From NCBI GenBank assembly GCA_023398815.1, contig JAEWRW010000057.1, positions 1-25,204 on the forward strand: DNA of 25,204 nt, read 5' to 3'. Shown piece by piece: positions 1-7,100 of the stretch (the first letter of the stretch is position 1; each line of letters starts with the position of its first letter). The notes beneath the pieces are model-generated. The model was not told the DNA's origin. It worked only from the letters and a program-made list of their open reading frames with translations, and searched no databases. The DNA comes from Bacillota bacterium. GTDB lineage: Bacteria; Bacillota; Clostridia; Christensenellales; UMGS416. The translations under genes were made by a program, and so were the position numbers.

Positions 1-191
1 GCGCTGTACTGACCCGGACGGTGCTTCTCCAGGAAGCTCCGGCGCAGCAGGCCGTACTTGCCCACCGGTCGGTTCTCCTCCTCCGGAATGCCCAACTCCA
101 GATTCGGGTACATCATTCCGTCCGCCCCCTCGTGGTAGGTCACGCCGAACTTCTCGGCCAGCGTCTGCTCGCGGTTCTGGTTCTCTTCCAT
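1..191 (-). CDS. tnpV: TnpV-family protein, N-terminal part, overlapping the giant protein in another frame (partial)
   Basis: An ATG at 191 follows an AAAGGGG site with 8 nt spacing. The frame encodes 63 residues before the window ends, with no stop. Residues about 19-60 contain MMYPNLELGIPEEENRP, then VGKYGLLRRSFLEKHRPG. This is the conserved TnpV signature (a YPxLxLPEEE segment followed by GKYGxxRxxYLKEHRP), recalled from TnpV-like proteins of Tn4551-type and clostridial conjugative elements. The molecular role of TnpV is not firmly known; the name comes from transposon context. The same bases encode the R/E/G/P-rich linker of the giant protein in a second open frame, so both cannot be optimised independently. 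Either the frames are both used or one is a by-product. The separate ribosome site favours real translation. Confidence 0.65.
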   Translation of the reverse strand, partial: MEENQNREQTLAEKFGVTYHEGADGMMYPNLELGIPEEENRPVGKYGLLRRSFLEKHRPGQYS

Positions 192-942
192 GGATCTCGC
201 CCCTTTCAATGCTTTTTACGGATCGCTCAATGTGTCGGAGAATGGTACCGGCAATGGTCTGTGTCTGAACACCCATCTCCTGGATTACCGGGTAGGTGTT
301 GAACTCGGTCAGGCCGGTGAAGTCATCTTGCCCCAGATAGTCCGCCACGTCAAGGCTCACTCTGGTGAGAACCAGATGCTGTGCGCTGGTGGTGAGCAAC
401 CGGCGATACAACACGCCGACATTAAGCTCATCCATCTCTTCCAGCAGGCTTTCATCCCGCACGGCCAGCAGCTGGGGAAGCAGAGTGTCCATCTCACGGT
501 CAACGGCCTGCTCCAGGATGATGAGCAGTGCCGCGGCGAAGTCGCCTGCAGGCCGTTCCAGTTCCAGCCGATTCGTCAGTTCGTCCAGCACCTGCGATTC
601 CCACAAGGGGCTCATCTGCCAGAGCTTCGGCATGGGTCGGCCGCGGGTATCCGACACGTCAAATACATACCGCAGGGTGCTGCGTTGGCCATCGTTGCCC
701 AGAAGCGGGATGCCGCGGGCACCCGCCTTGACGCTGCGGCCCATGCGAGTGTTCCACAGCTCCAGTGACGCCACCGCCGTGGCTTCCGGCTTGTGTGCGT
801 AGATCAGGATGGCTTCGGGGAAGGGATACTTGTAGAGCCGAGTGGCCACGGTCAGATACCGCGTCCAGGTCGTTGCGTTACGGGCCACGTCCAACGTAGT
901 CTGCCGGGCCAACTCGGCCACCAGTTCAAATCTGTTTGCCAC
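1..942 (-). CDS. Giant ArdC-like / helicase-methylase element protein, N-terminal 314 residues (partial)
   Basis: The frame stays open from a GTG start at 942 to the window edge, so the rest is outside. A GAGGAGG site lies 7 nt before the GTG. The start reads VANRFELVAELARQ, followed by an ArdC-like segment around residues 25-75 (YKYPFPEAILIYAHKPEATA, then a W and RSVKAGARGIPLL), then LRYVFDVSDTRGRP and an alpha-helical region with DELNVGVLYRRLL. From memory this layout matches the N-terminus of the multi-thousand-residue proteins of Clostridia conjugative elements that carry SNF2-type helicase and N6-adenine methylase modules, thought to protect incoming DNA from restriction. The helicase and methylase parts are not in view. 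From about residue 250 the chain becomes a low-complexity R/E/G/P-rich linker, and this stretch overlaps a TnpV frame. Family call is good; precise activity is inferred. Confidence 0.8.
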   Translation of the reverse strand, partial: MANRFELVAELARQTTLDVARNATTWTRYLTVATRLYKYPFPEAILIYAHKPEATAVASLELWNTRMGRSVKAGARGIPLLGNDGQRSTLRYVFDVSDTRGRPMPKLWQMSPLWESQVLDELTNRLELERPAGDFAAALLIILEQAVDREMDTLLPQLLAVRDESLLEEMDELNVGVLYRRLLTTSAQHLVLTRVSLDVADYLGQDDFTGLTEFNTYPVIQEMGVQTQTIAGTILRHIERSVKSIERGEIHGREPEPRADAGREVRRDLPRGGGRNDVPESGVGHSGGGEPTGGQVRPAAPELPGEAPSGSVQR

Positions 943-971
943 AGGATTGCCTCCTCGGGAGTATATTCGGG

Positions 972-1415
972 TTATCGTTCCGGGTCGTCCTTTTTCTGGC
1001 CACTCAGCTTCACGCTATGAGCCAGCAACTTATGGTATAGGTCATCCATCTGGGCGGTGGATAACTCGGGGCGGGCGTAGGCCGAGACGTCCAGCCCTCG
1101 CACCAGTCCACGTTTGATGTAGGTCATCTGTTCCCAGGTGAATGCTTGTTTGGCGTAGGCTCTGACGTCCAGCCCCTTTTCCAGTCCTTCCCGGATCACC
1201 CCCATCTGGTGGTGATCGAAGGCGGGACGGGCATACCAGTGGATGTCCAGGCCACGCTCCAACCCCAGCCGGATCTCACGCATTTGGAAGTCCGTGTATT
1301 CAGGATGGGCATAGACCGAAACGTCAACGCCGCTGCGGATGCCCCACCGGATTTCCTGCCACTGTTCGGGCGTCCATTGCTCAGGCGAGAGCTCCCAGCC
1401 CGTATGCTTGTCCAT
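972..1415 (-). CDS. Tandem 26-residue repeat protein of unknown function
   Basis: This 147-residue protein is almost entirely built of about five copies of a roughly 26-residue unit with the pattern QMxxIRxGLExGLDVxxYAxPxF. Examples are FQMREIRLGLERGLDIHWYA, HQMGVIREGLEKGLDVRAYA and EQMTYIKRGLVRGLDVSAYA. The first unit (EQWQEIRWGIRSGVDVSVYA) has W instead of M, and the last decays after QMDDLYHKL. The units look like helix-turn pairs with an alternating hydrophobic pattern, suggesting a small solenoid for protein binding. I recall similar repeats in other Clostridia conjugative elements but know of no assigned function. ATG at 1415 is chosen because AGAGGTG sits 6 nt before it; a GTG at 1424 is possible. 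It lies between an unrecognised gene and the giant protein, with a 29-nt gap holding the latter's ribosome site. Confidence 0.75.
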   Translation of the reverse strand: MDKHTGWELSPEQWTPEQWQEIRWGIRSGVDVSVYAHPEYTDFQMREIRLGLERGLDIHWYARPAFDHHQMGVIREGLEKGLDVRAYAKQAFTWEQMTYIKRGLVRGLDVSAYARPELSTAQMDDLYHKLLAHSVKLSGQKKDDPER

Positions 1416-1439
1416 GGCGGGCACCTCTTTCTGTTGTTT

Positions 1440-2183
1440 TCATCTATCTCTGTCCTGCTGTTGGGTCTTCCGCTGCCGGCGCTGGGCTTGCTCCTCCACC
1501 TCCTGCAGGAGCATGGAAAAGCGGCCGTCGCGGATCTCCTCACGGCAAAACACACTCTCGCCTTCCAGCCAACGGTCGCCACACAAGTTGAAGGTCTTCC
1601 AATCGTCCTGACGGTCGGACTGGCAGACAAAGGCCACATCCTCGTACACGATGCCTTGACGATACTGCCAATGGCTATGGGCCAAATACCGCTCCAAAAG
1701 TTCCTTGCTGTCCGTCTGAAGGAAGCGGAAGGGGTATAGATACTCGGGGGAGTAGTCAGGAACGTTTCCCTCATTCCGTAGCCGCAGGTAGGTGCATTGC
1801 TTGCAGGTGGCTTCCAGCTGCTGATGGGTCAATGCATCCACCGGCCGCAGATCAGCCATGAGCCTTTCGTAGGCTGCGATATAGCCAGCCTCGCCTTCGT
1901 CCCAAGCATTCTCCCAGTATTGCACACCATTTTCATTCTCCGGGCCGATCATTTGGTGTCCCTCCTTTTTCGTATCCATTTGACGCTGAAAATGGTTGTA
2001 CAGATTGGAACCGATCTCTGCTATCTCCTTGCGAGCTGCTTCAACTGTGGGGTCTTCGGTTGACCTATCCGTGGCGCGTTGGACACCAGTGCTGCGTTGC
2101 AAGGCGGCGACGAATGCCTCCTCGCCAGCCTCATGGACTTTTGACCAGTAAGGATAGCCATGTTCGTTATTGTCGGGCGTCAT
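1440..2183 (-). CDS. Unrecognised element protein with two related NENGYxYW modules
   Basis: The 247-residue frame starts at ATG 2183, which overlaps the TGA of the preceding gene (ATGA) and has GGGAGG upstream. Two similar modules occur: MTPDNNEHGYPYWSKVHEAG at residue 1, followed by EEAFVAALQR, and MIGPENENGVQYWENAWDEG at about residue 78, followed by EAGYIAAYERL. The second module begins at an ATG (1952) preceded by AAGGAGGGACACCAA, an ideal ribosome site, so a 170-residue product from 1952 to 1440 may be made as well or instead. The C-terminal part has a CKQC pair and an acidic, aromatic stretch, then a basic Q/R-rich tail. I do not recognise a named family. The context is the accessory, anti-restriction-like block before the giant helicase/methylase gene. 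Confidence 0.7.
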   Translation of the reverse strand: MTPDNNEHGYPYWSKVHEAGEEAFVAALQRSTGVQRATDRSTEDPTVEAARKEIAEIGSNLYNHFQRQMDTKKEGHQMIGPENENGVQYWENAWDEGEAGYIAAYERLMADLRPVDALTHQQLEATCKQCTYLRLRNEGNVPDYSPEYLYPFRFLQTDSKELLERYLAHSHWQYRQGIVYEDVAFVCQSDRQDDWKTFNLCGDRWLEGESVFCREEIRDGRFSMLLQEVEEQAQRRQRKTQQQDRDR

Positions 2184-2779
2184 CTGGCGTCCCTCCCTTC
2201 CCGTGCATGCTCCTTCTTTTCCAGCCGGTGCAGCTTCTCCAGGCTTTCCTTCGCCCAATCCGGCATGCACTCCGGTCGAAGGATGCCCATGATCTCATGC
2301 CTCTCAAAGCGTAGCTTCTCTGCGTCAGCCAATGCCCGGACAAACACCCCAGTGCCACGGGCTTCCATGCGACAGCCATTCCCAGCCTGGGCCAGATAGA
2401 GCTGCTGGGAAGCATGCCGGTGTGGCGCACTCAACCGCTCCGGCCAAGCCACCACAATCTGGCCGGTGTAGTCCATCTGCCGGCTGTCCGGTAAGCAGTC
2501 ATCAGGGCAAAACAGGACACTATCGTTCATAGCTGTGTGGATCAACATCTTTTCCTCAAACTCCAGCGCCGTCTCCTTCACCCGGTCGCACCAATCGGCC
2601 ATGGCCTTGCAGTAGTTGTTGAAGTAGTGCCCCCAGGTGTATTCCTGGCGATCCGAACACAACCAGGTCACATATGGGGAGGCAGGATTGTTGAGGTTTT
2701 CACCCAGTACCAGCTCCTTCTTGCCAAAGCGGGCCTCCTGCAGAATGGTATATCCTGCGTTGGTTCTCTTTTCTTCCAT
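2180..2779 (-). CDS. Unrecognised element accessory protein (two-part)
   Basis: The 199-residue protein has a clear GGAAGGAG site 7 nt before its ATG. Residues about 8-70 follow a pattern seen in small proteins of clostridial conjugative elements: AGYTILQEARFGKKELVLGE, then SPYVTWLCSDRQEYTWGHY. A second part, about residues 95-185, starts CLPDSRQMDYTGQIVVAW and contains LYLAQAGNGCRMEARGTGVF and MGILRPECMPDWAKESLEKL. This resembles the small associated domains of large polyvalent element proteins, but I cannot assign the family number from sequence alone. No membrane segment or signal peptide is present, so it is probably cytoplasmic. The stop overlaps the next start by 4 nt, indicating translational coupling. 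Function unknown; a role with the helicase/methylase protein is a guess from position. Confidence 0.7.
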   Translation of the reverse strand: MEEKRTNAGYTILQEARFGKKELVLGENLNNPASPYVTWLCSDRQEYTWGHYFNNYCKAMADWCDRVKETALEFEEKMLIHTAMNDSVLFCPDDCLPDSRQMDYTGQIVVAWPERLSAPHRHASQQLYLAQAGNGCRMEARGTGVFVRALADAEKLRFERHEIMGILRPECMPDWAKESLEKLHRLEKKEHAREGRDAR

Positions 2780-2803
2780 GTGTCTACTCCTTCCAGCCGG
2801 TTT

Positions 2804-3409
2804 CTACCCGGCGTTGCTTTCGTTCAGCTCCTGTTGTAGATGGATGGTTGGCAGTTTGGCGCATACATGCAGCGCCAGCGCTACCGAAAGATCAAACTGC
2901 GGCGCATTGCCGAGGGCGTACTGCGCCAGGTAGTCCAACGCCACACCTGGTGGCCAACCCCTTCGGTAGGGCCGGTCGTGGGTCAGGGCATCGTACACAT
3001 CCGCCACCGCCACGATGCGAACCGGTAGGCTCAACACCTGCCGGCCGTAGTAGCCGGAGCCATCCAGCCGCTCGTGGTGCAGCAGGGCCACCTCGGCCGC
3101 CATCTCCCGCAGCTCCGGCGTGAGCCAGGGGAACCGGCTGGAAGGAAGGGCTTCAATGGCCTCCTTCCCCAGCTGGCAGTGCTGCCGAACCGTTGCCGTT
3201 TCCTCCTCGGTGAGACGGCCCGGCTTGTCCAACACCGTGCGGGGAATCCGGGTTTTACCCATGTCGTGAAGCAGACCGGTCATGCCGATCCGCTCGCTGT
3301 CCTCCTCGTTCATGCCCATCTGACCGGCAATCGCCTGTGCCAGGATGGCCACGCGTTGTCCGTGTGCTTCGTCGTACAGGCGCAGCGCACGGGTGTCCAA
3401 ACCATTCAT
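2804..3409 (-). CDS. Stand-alone HD-GYP domain phosphohydrolase (probable cyclic-di-GMP phosphodiesterase)
   Basis: The protein is 201 residues and is essentially one HD-GYP domain. It shows H16 in DEAHGQRVA, the HD pair in GLLHDMGKTRIP (H48, D49), HHERLDGSGYYG (residues 111-122) in place of the usual HHExxDGxGYP, and DVYDALTHDRPYRR near residues 138-150. In this family the domain hydrolyses cyclic-di-GMP or related cyclic dinucleotides using two or three metals. There is no receiver or sensor domain, so any regulation would be by expression or partner proteins. The final P of the GYP motif is Y. Start ATG 3409 is chosen because AGGAGG lies 5 nt upstream; ATG 3430 has no ribosome site. The gene sits just after the Tad-like operon, and cyclic-di-GMP control of pilus assembly would fit, though that is inference. 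Confidence 0.88.
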   Translation of the reverse strand: MNGLDTRALRLYDEAHGQRVAILAQAIAGQMGMNEEDSERIGMTGLLHDMGKTRIPRTVLDKPGRLTEEETATVRQHCQLGKEAIEALPSSRFPWLTPELREMAAEVALLHHERLDGSGYYGRQVLSLPVRIVAVADVYDALTHDRPYRRGWPPGVALDYLAQYALGNAPQFDLSVALALHVCAKLPTIHLQQELNESNAG

Positions 3410-3440
3410 CCGTCCCTCCTTTTCTGCCATGGTGGCATGC

Positions 3441-3470
3441 AAAAAGGGAAGGGCCTTGCCCTTCCCTTCA
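3441..3470 (-). terminator. Rho-independent terminator after the Tad-like operon
   Basis: On the minus strand an 11-bp perfect stem (AAGGGAAGGGC with GCCCTTCCCTT) closes a 3-nt loop and runs into TTTTT. It lies 29 nt after the stop of the 68-aa gene and about 30 nt before the HD-GYP start. No promoter is visible between it and the HD-GYP gene, so some read-through is likely. Confidence 0.85.
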
Positions 3471-3498
3471 GTAGTGGTTCTGCAGCACTGTGCCGCAG

Positions 3499-3705
3499 TT
3501 ATTTCGGCTTGCCAATGATAAGCATGGGGTCGGTGGAAGCATCGGGTAACTTCATCAACTCCCAATATCCAACACCAGGGCCCGGTTGTCTCTTCATGAT
3601 TTCGCCATACTCTGCCTCCGGGTCAATCAAAATGACTTTCACACCGGCTTCCTGGGCCTCCTTTAGCAGCTCTTCCATGTTGCGTGTCATTTTGAAGACG
3701 GGCAT
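3499..3705 (-). CDS. 68-residue protein with a VirB4-like DPExEYG segment
   Basis: The small gene has a strong ribosome site (GAAAGGAG, 7 nt before ATG 3705) and follows the prepilin peptidase by 14 nt. Its sequence starts MPVFKMTRNMEELLKEA and continues GVKVILIDPEAEYGEIMKR, then a P/G-rich stretch and a C-terminal MLIIGKPK. The VILIDPEAEYGE string resembles the IDPExEY motif of VirB4/TraE-type conjugation ATPases, but the Walker A motif and all other ATPase parts are absent. It may be an independent small protein, a domesticated piece, or a chance match over about 12 residues. No signal peptide or membrane helix is seen. It ends just before the operon terminator, so it is the last gene of the Tad-like operon. 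Confidence 0.65.
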   Translation of the reverse strand: MPVFKMTRNMEELLKEAQEAGVKVILIDPEAEYGEIMKRQPGPGVGYWELMKLPDASTDPMLIIGKPK

Positions 3706-3719
3706 ATTATCACTCCTTT

Positions 3720-4142
3720 CTACACAATGAATTGCGCCGCGATGCAGCCAACCGTCAGAAACGGTGCCAACGGATAGGCACTGGGAGCTTCCTGGTTTCT
3801 GAGTCTGCAGACACCAGCGGTAACGGCATGATAGAGCAGCACCGCGAACAAGCCGGCAGTCAGCGCCATGAGCCCTTTCAACAGGCCAAGCACCAACCCG
3901 ATAGCCGCCATGAGCTTGATGTCGCCGCCACCTACGCCATCCTTCAGCGCCGCGCCGGCCAACAGCGGGGCCGCCGCGAAGAGGCCCAGTAGATTGGCCG
4001 GGTGAAACCCGATGAGGCCGGTCGCGGCCGCGCACAGGCACAGCCAATCCGGGATCACCCTCTTTCGGATGTCAATGACGGACACGATCAGAAGCAGCCC
4101 CATTAACAGACACAGCTTCAGCAGCGCAGGAAACGGCATCAC
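3720..4142 (-). CDS. cpaA: Type IV prepilin peptidase, short TadV/CpaA type
   Basis: This 140-residue integral membrane aspartic protease has both active-site motifs of the A24 family: the first Asp in VSVIDIRKRVIPDW near residue 23 and GGGDIKL near residues 71-77. About four to five hydrophobic helices are present. It lacks the N-terminal methyltransferase domain of the large PilD type, as expected for TadV/CpaA enzymes. Its role would be to cleave leader peptides of Flp-type pilins or pseudopilins at the inner membrane. GTG 4142 overlaps the TGA of the preceding TadC-CARDB gene (GTGA); an ATG lies directly after it. No obvious prepilin (G/XXXXEY leader) is encoded in the operon, so its substrate is unknown. 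Confidence 0.9.
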   Translation of the reverse strand: MMPFPALLKLCLLMGLLLIVSVIDIRKRVIPDWLCLCAAATGLIGFHPANLLGLFAAAPLLAGAALKDGVGGGDIKLMAAIGLVLGLLKGLMALTAGLFAVLLYHAVTAGVCRLRNQEAPSAYPLAPFLTVGCIAAQFIV

Positions 4143-7100
4143 CGCGCCCGTACCACGGCGATGCGGTCGTACATGTCGCCCTCAATGGTGGCGCCATCGT
4201 TGGCGTAGGAGACCATCTGCCCCAGCGGTGACCAGGCGTAGAATGATTGGCTAAGAACCTGGTAGTCGCCATCCGGCGTCCAGAGCGGCGTAAAGTGCAA
4301 TGCGCTGCCGGCGACGGAATACGGGTTCACCGGATAGCTCCAAGTGAGCGTGGTGGTCGCCGTGCCGCTCCCGGTTGCATTGGTCTGTTCCATACCCTCG
4401 TAGGCCAGTGGCCACTGGGATACCTGACCATAGGCCGATTCGGGGAAGAACAACCAGTTCATCTGGCTGGGGATGAGCTTCTCCGGGTGATCGTAGTTCG
4501 TGGTCAGGGTGGTTGTGGCGGTGATCGCCAGCCCGAAGCCCGATTCCACTGTGTCTGGCTTTTCCTCCTTCACCACCCGTGGGTCAGGAGCCACGGTCAG
4601 CATAGTTTCAAGCCGTGCGGTGTACTCATGCAGCACATAGCTGCCGCTTTCTAGCCGCACTTCCTGCCAGGTGTGCACGTTGGATGCTGTGGTAGCCGGC
4701 AGGTTGGGTAGTGTCTTTGCGTGTAGCTGGAAGTATTGCTCGGTGTTCGGATCACTGGGGTCAGCAAAGGTGGCCGCCGGCACGGCGATGATTTGCACAC
4801 TTTGTTCCAGCAGGTTGTTGCTCTCGTTGATCTCTGGGATGATGTTGCCGGGGTCAACCTGGAAGATGACTGACGCGGTTCCAGTCAGCTCCGGTACCCG
4901 GAATCGGAACACCGCCAGGTTACTGCCATCCCCCGGTACCGGGATGGATTCATTCACCACGGTGCTGCCCACCGTCAGCCGCACCGGCACCGCCGATGAC
5001 GGCTGTGCGGACAGGTTCTGAACCGTGGCCGACACCAACACTTCCATGCCGGCGTACCAGTCGGTAGCCGTCGAGGACACCACCGTCAGATCAGCCCGCA
5101 GGGCCTTGATGGTGATGGTCTTGGTGGCCGTGTTGTTGGTCTCGTTGAGCTCGGTGATGAGATTGGTGGCGTCAGCGGAGCAGGTCAGCGTCATGGATTT
5201 GTCTGTGAGGTAAGTCGGGGCGGTAAAGGTATAGGTCAATGTGGTAGAAGTGCCCTTGGCCAGTGTCACACCCTGGTCTTGGGTTGTGGTGGATGGGCTG
5301 TTGGTCAGGCGTACCACCGCATATCCCGCGTCCATGTATCCCTGGTTCTTCACCGCGGCCGTCACCGTAACCGTCTCACCTGCTTCGTAGCTGGCCTTGT
5401 CGGTAGTCAGGCTGGTGACGGTCAAATCGGGCAGACCACAGCGAACCGTAATGGACGCAGTCGCCGTGTTGTTGGTTTCATCCAACTCGTCCACTACGCC
5501 GCCGGCATCGGCCAAAGCAGTCAGTATCAGCTTGGTGTCAGCGCTGTAGACCGGCGCTGTAAGGGTGTAGATGTACGTGGTTGTTGCGCCGATTGCCTGT
5601 GCACCGGATTTGTTCATTGTAGACGTTGTGGGGTTGGTCGTTAGCCGCGTTGCGTTGGTTGCGGCCGCCGCGGTGCCGATGTTCTTAACCAGCGCGGTTA
5701 TGGTGATGGTGTCACCGGCGTCGTAGGTCGTCTTATCAGTGGTCAGGCTGGTAATGGTCAAATCGGGCTTCGCTGCGTTGATGGTGATGGTCCTGGTGGC
5801 GGTGTTGTTGGTCTCGTCAGTTTCGGTGATGAGACCGGTAGCATCGGCCAGTGCCGTCAGGGTCATGGTGGTATTGGAGCTGTAAGACGGTGCGGTAAAG
5901 GTGTAAGTCAAAGTAGTGGATGCCCCCACGGCCAGGGCGGCTGACTTGTCCAGCGTGGACGTGGTGGGACTGGTAGTGAGGCGTGTGACACTGGACGCCG
6001 CGGCGGCTAGGCCCTGGTTCTTCAGCACTGCCGTGACCGTCACCGTTGCGCCAGCTTTGTAGGTACTCTTGTCTGTGGTCAAGCTGGTAATCGTCAGGTC
6101 AGGTTTGGCCTTTTTGATGGTGATGGATGCGGTTTTGGTGTTGTTTGTCTCGACGAGTTCGTCCACGACGTCTGCGTTGTCGGTTATGGCCGTCAGCGTC
6201 AACGCAGTGTCAGCGGAGTATGTCGGTGCGGTGAAGGTAAAGGTCACGGTCTTGGTCGCACCGTCCGCAACAGTGGCCACCGCCTTGTCGATGTTGGTGC
6301 AGCCATACGACAAGCGCAGTGTGCTGGCCGCGGCGTCGCCGCTGCCCTGATCTTTCACGACGGCTGTCACCGTCACCGTGTCTCCAGCGTCGTAGCTGGT
6401 GGCGTCGGTGGTCAGTGAGGACACGATGAGGTCGGGGACGACGGGCGTCTTGACTGTCAAAGCCTTGGATTGAACCTCTACCATGTACGGCGCGCCTTCA
6501 TACACTGTGGTTACAACTTGGACATCTTTGTCATCAGGGCCATAGGCAAACATGTTGACGCCCATGGGCACCATGAAGAGGAGAATGAGCAGGATCGTGA
6601 GGATGAGGGACGCCACCTTGATGCGCTTCGGCTGCTTCTGGGCCTTCTGGCGCATGGCCTCTCGTTGCCTGGTGCGGATGTCCTGCTCCAGCATGAGAAG
6701 CGAAGTGCGCTGGTCAACACCCTGGTGAACCCCGCAAAGGATGGCGACCAACGCCGAGATCTGCGGCAGCTGGAGCCTGGCGTCAAAGCTCCGTAACGCA
6801 CTCGCGTGGTTACTGGTGCGCATATCGAAGATGAGCCGGTCAAGTTCTCGCCCCATGGTCGTGCCGGCAACACGACGGTACCGCTCAAAGAAACTCAGCA
6901 GGTCGCGGTTCTCGGCCAAAGTGTAGTTCATGGTCTCGACCATACGTGGCAGTTCGGCGTCCAGTTCATGGTCGAGCTTGGCTACCTGTTCATGTATGGT
7001 CTGTACCCCACGGAAATAGGAGAGGATGGCGACAGCCACGGTGAGCAGCGCCAATGTGGGGATGCCCAGAGGAACGAGCACCAGGCCAAGCAGGGCCAGA

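Noticed and set aside
190..768. Plus-strand open frame of 192 codons at the left end
   Set aside because: It is antisense to the giant protein frame, which has a ribosome site and family similarity; the plus-strand product has no recognisable pattern.
2184..2270. N-terminal extension of the two-module protein to an ATG at 2270
   Set aside because: It would overlap the previous gene by 91 nt without a ribosome site, while ATG 2183 has one and forms an ATGA overlap.
5025..6350. Several plus-strand open frames (starting near 5025, 5279, 6069) with V/S/A-rich products
   Set aside because: They mirror the repeated Thr/Ala-rich CARDB codons on the other strand and have no independent features.
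6436..6541. Possible frameshift or assembly join making the TadC-CARDB fusion artificial
   Set aside because: The frame is open without a change of frame across the junction and the linker composition is ordinary; relatives would still be needed to exclude a lost stop codon.
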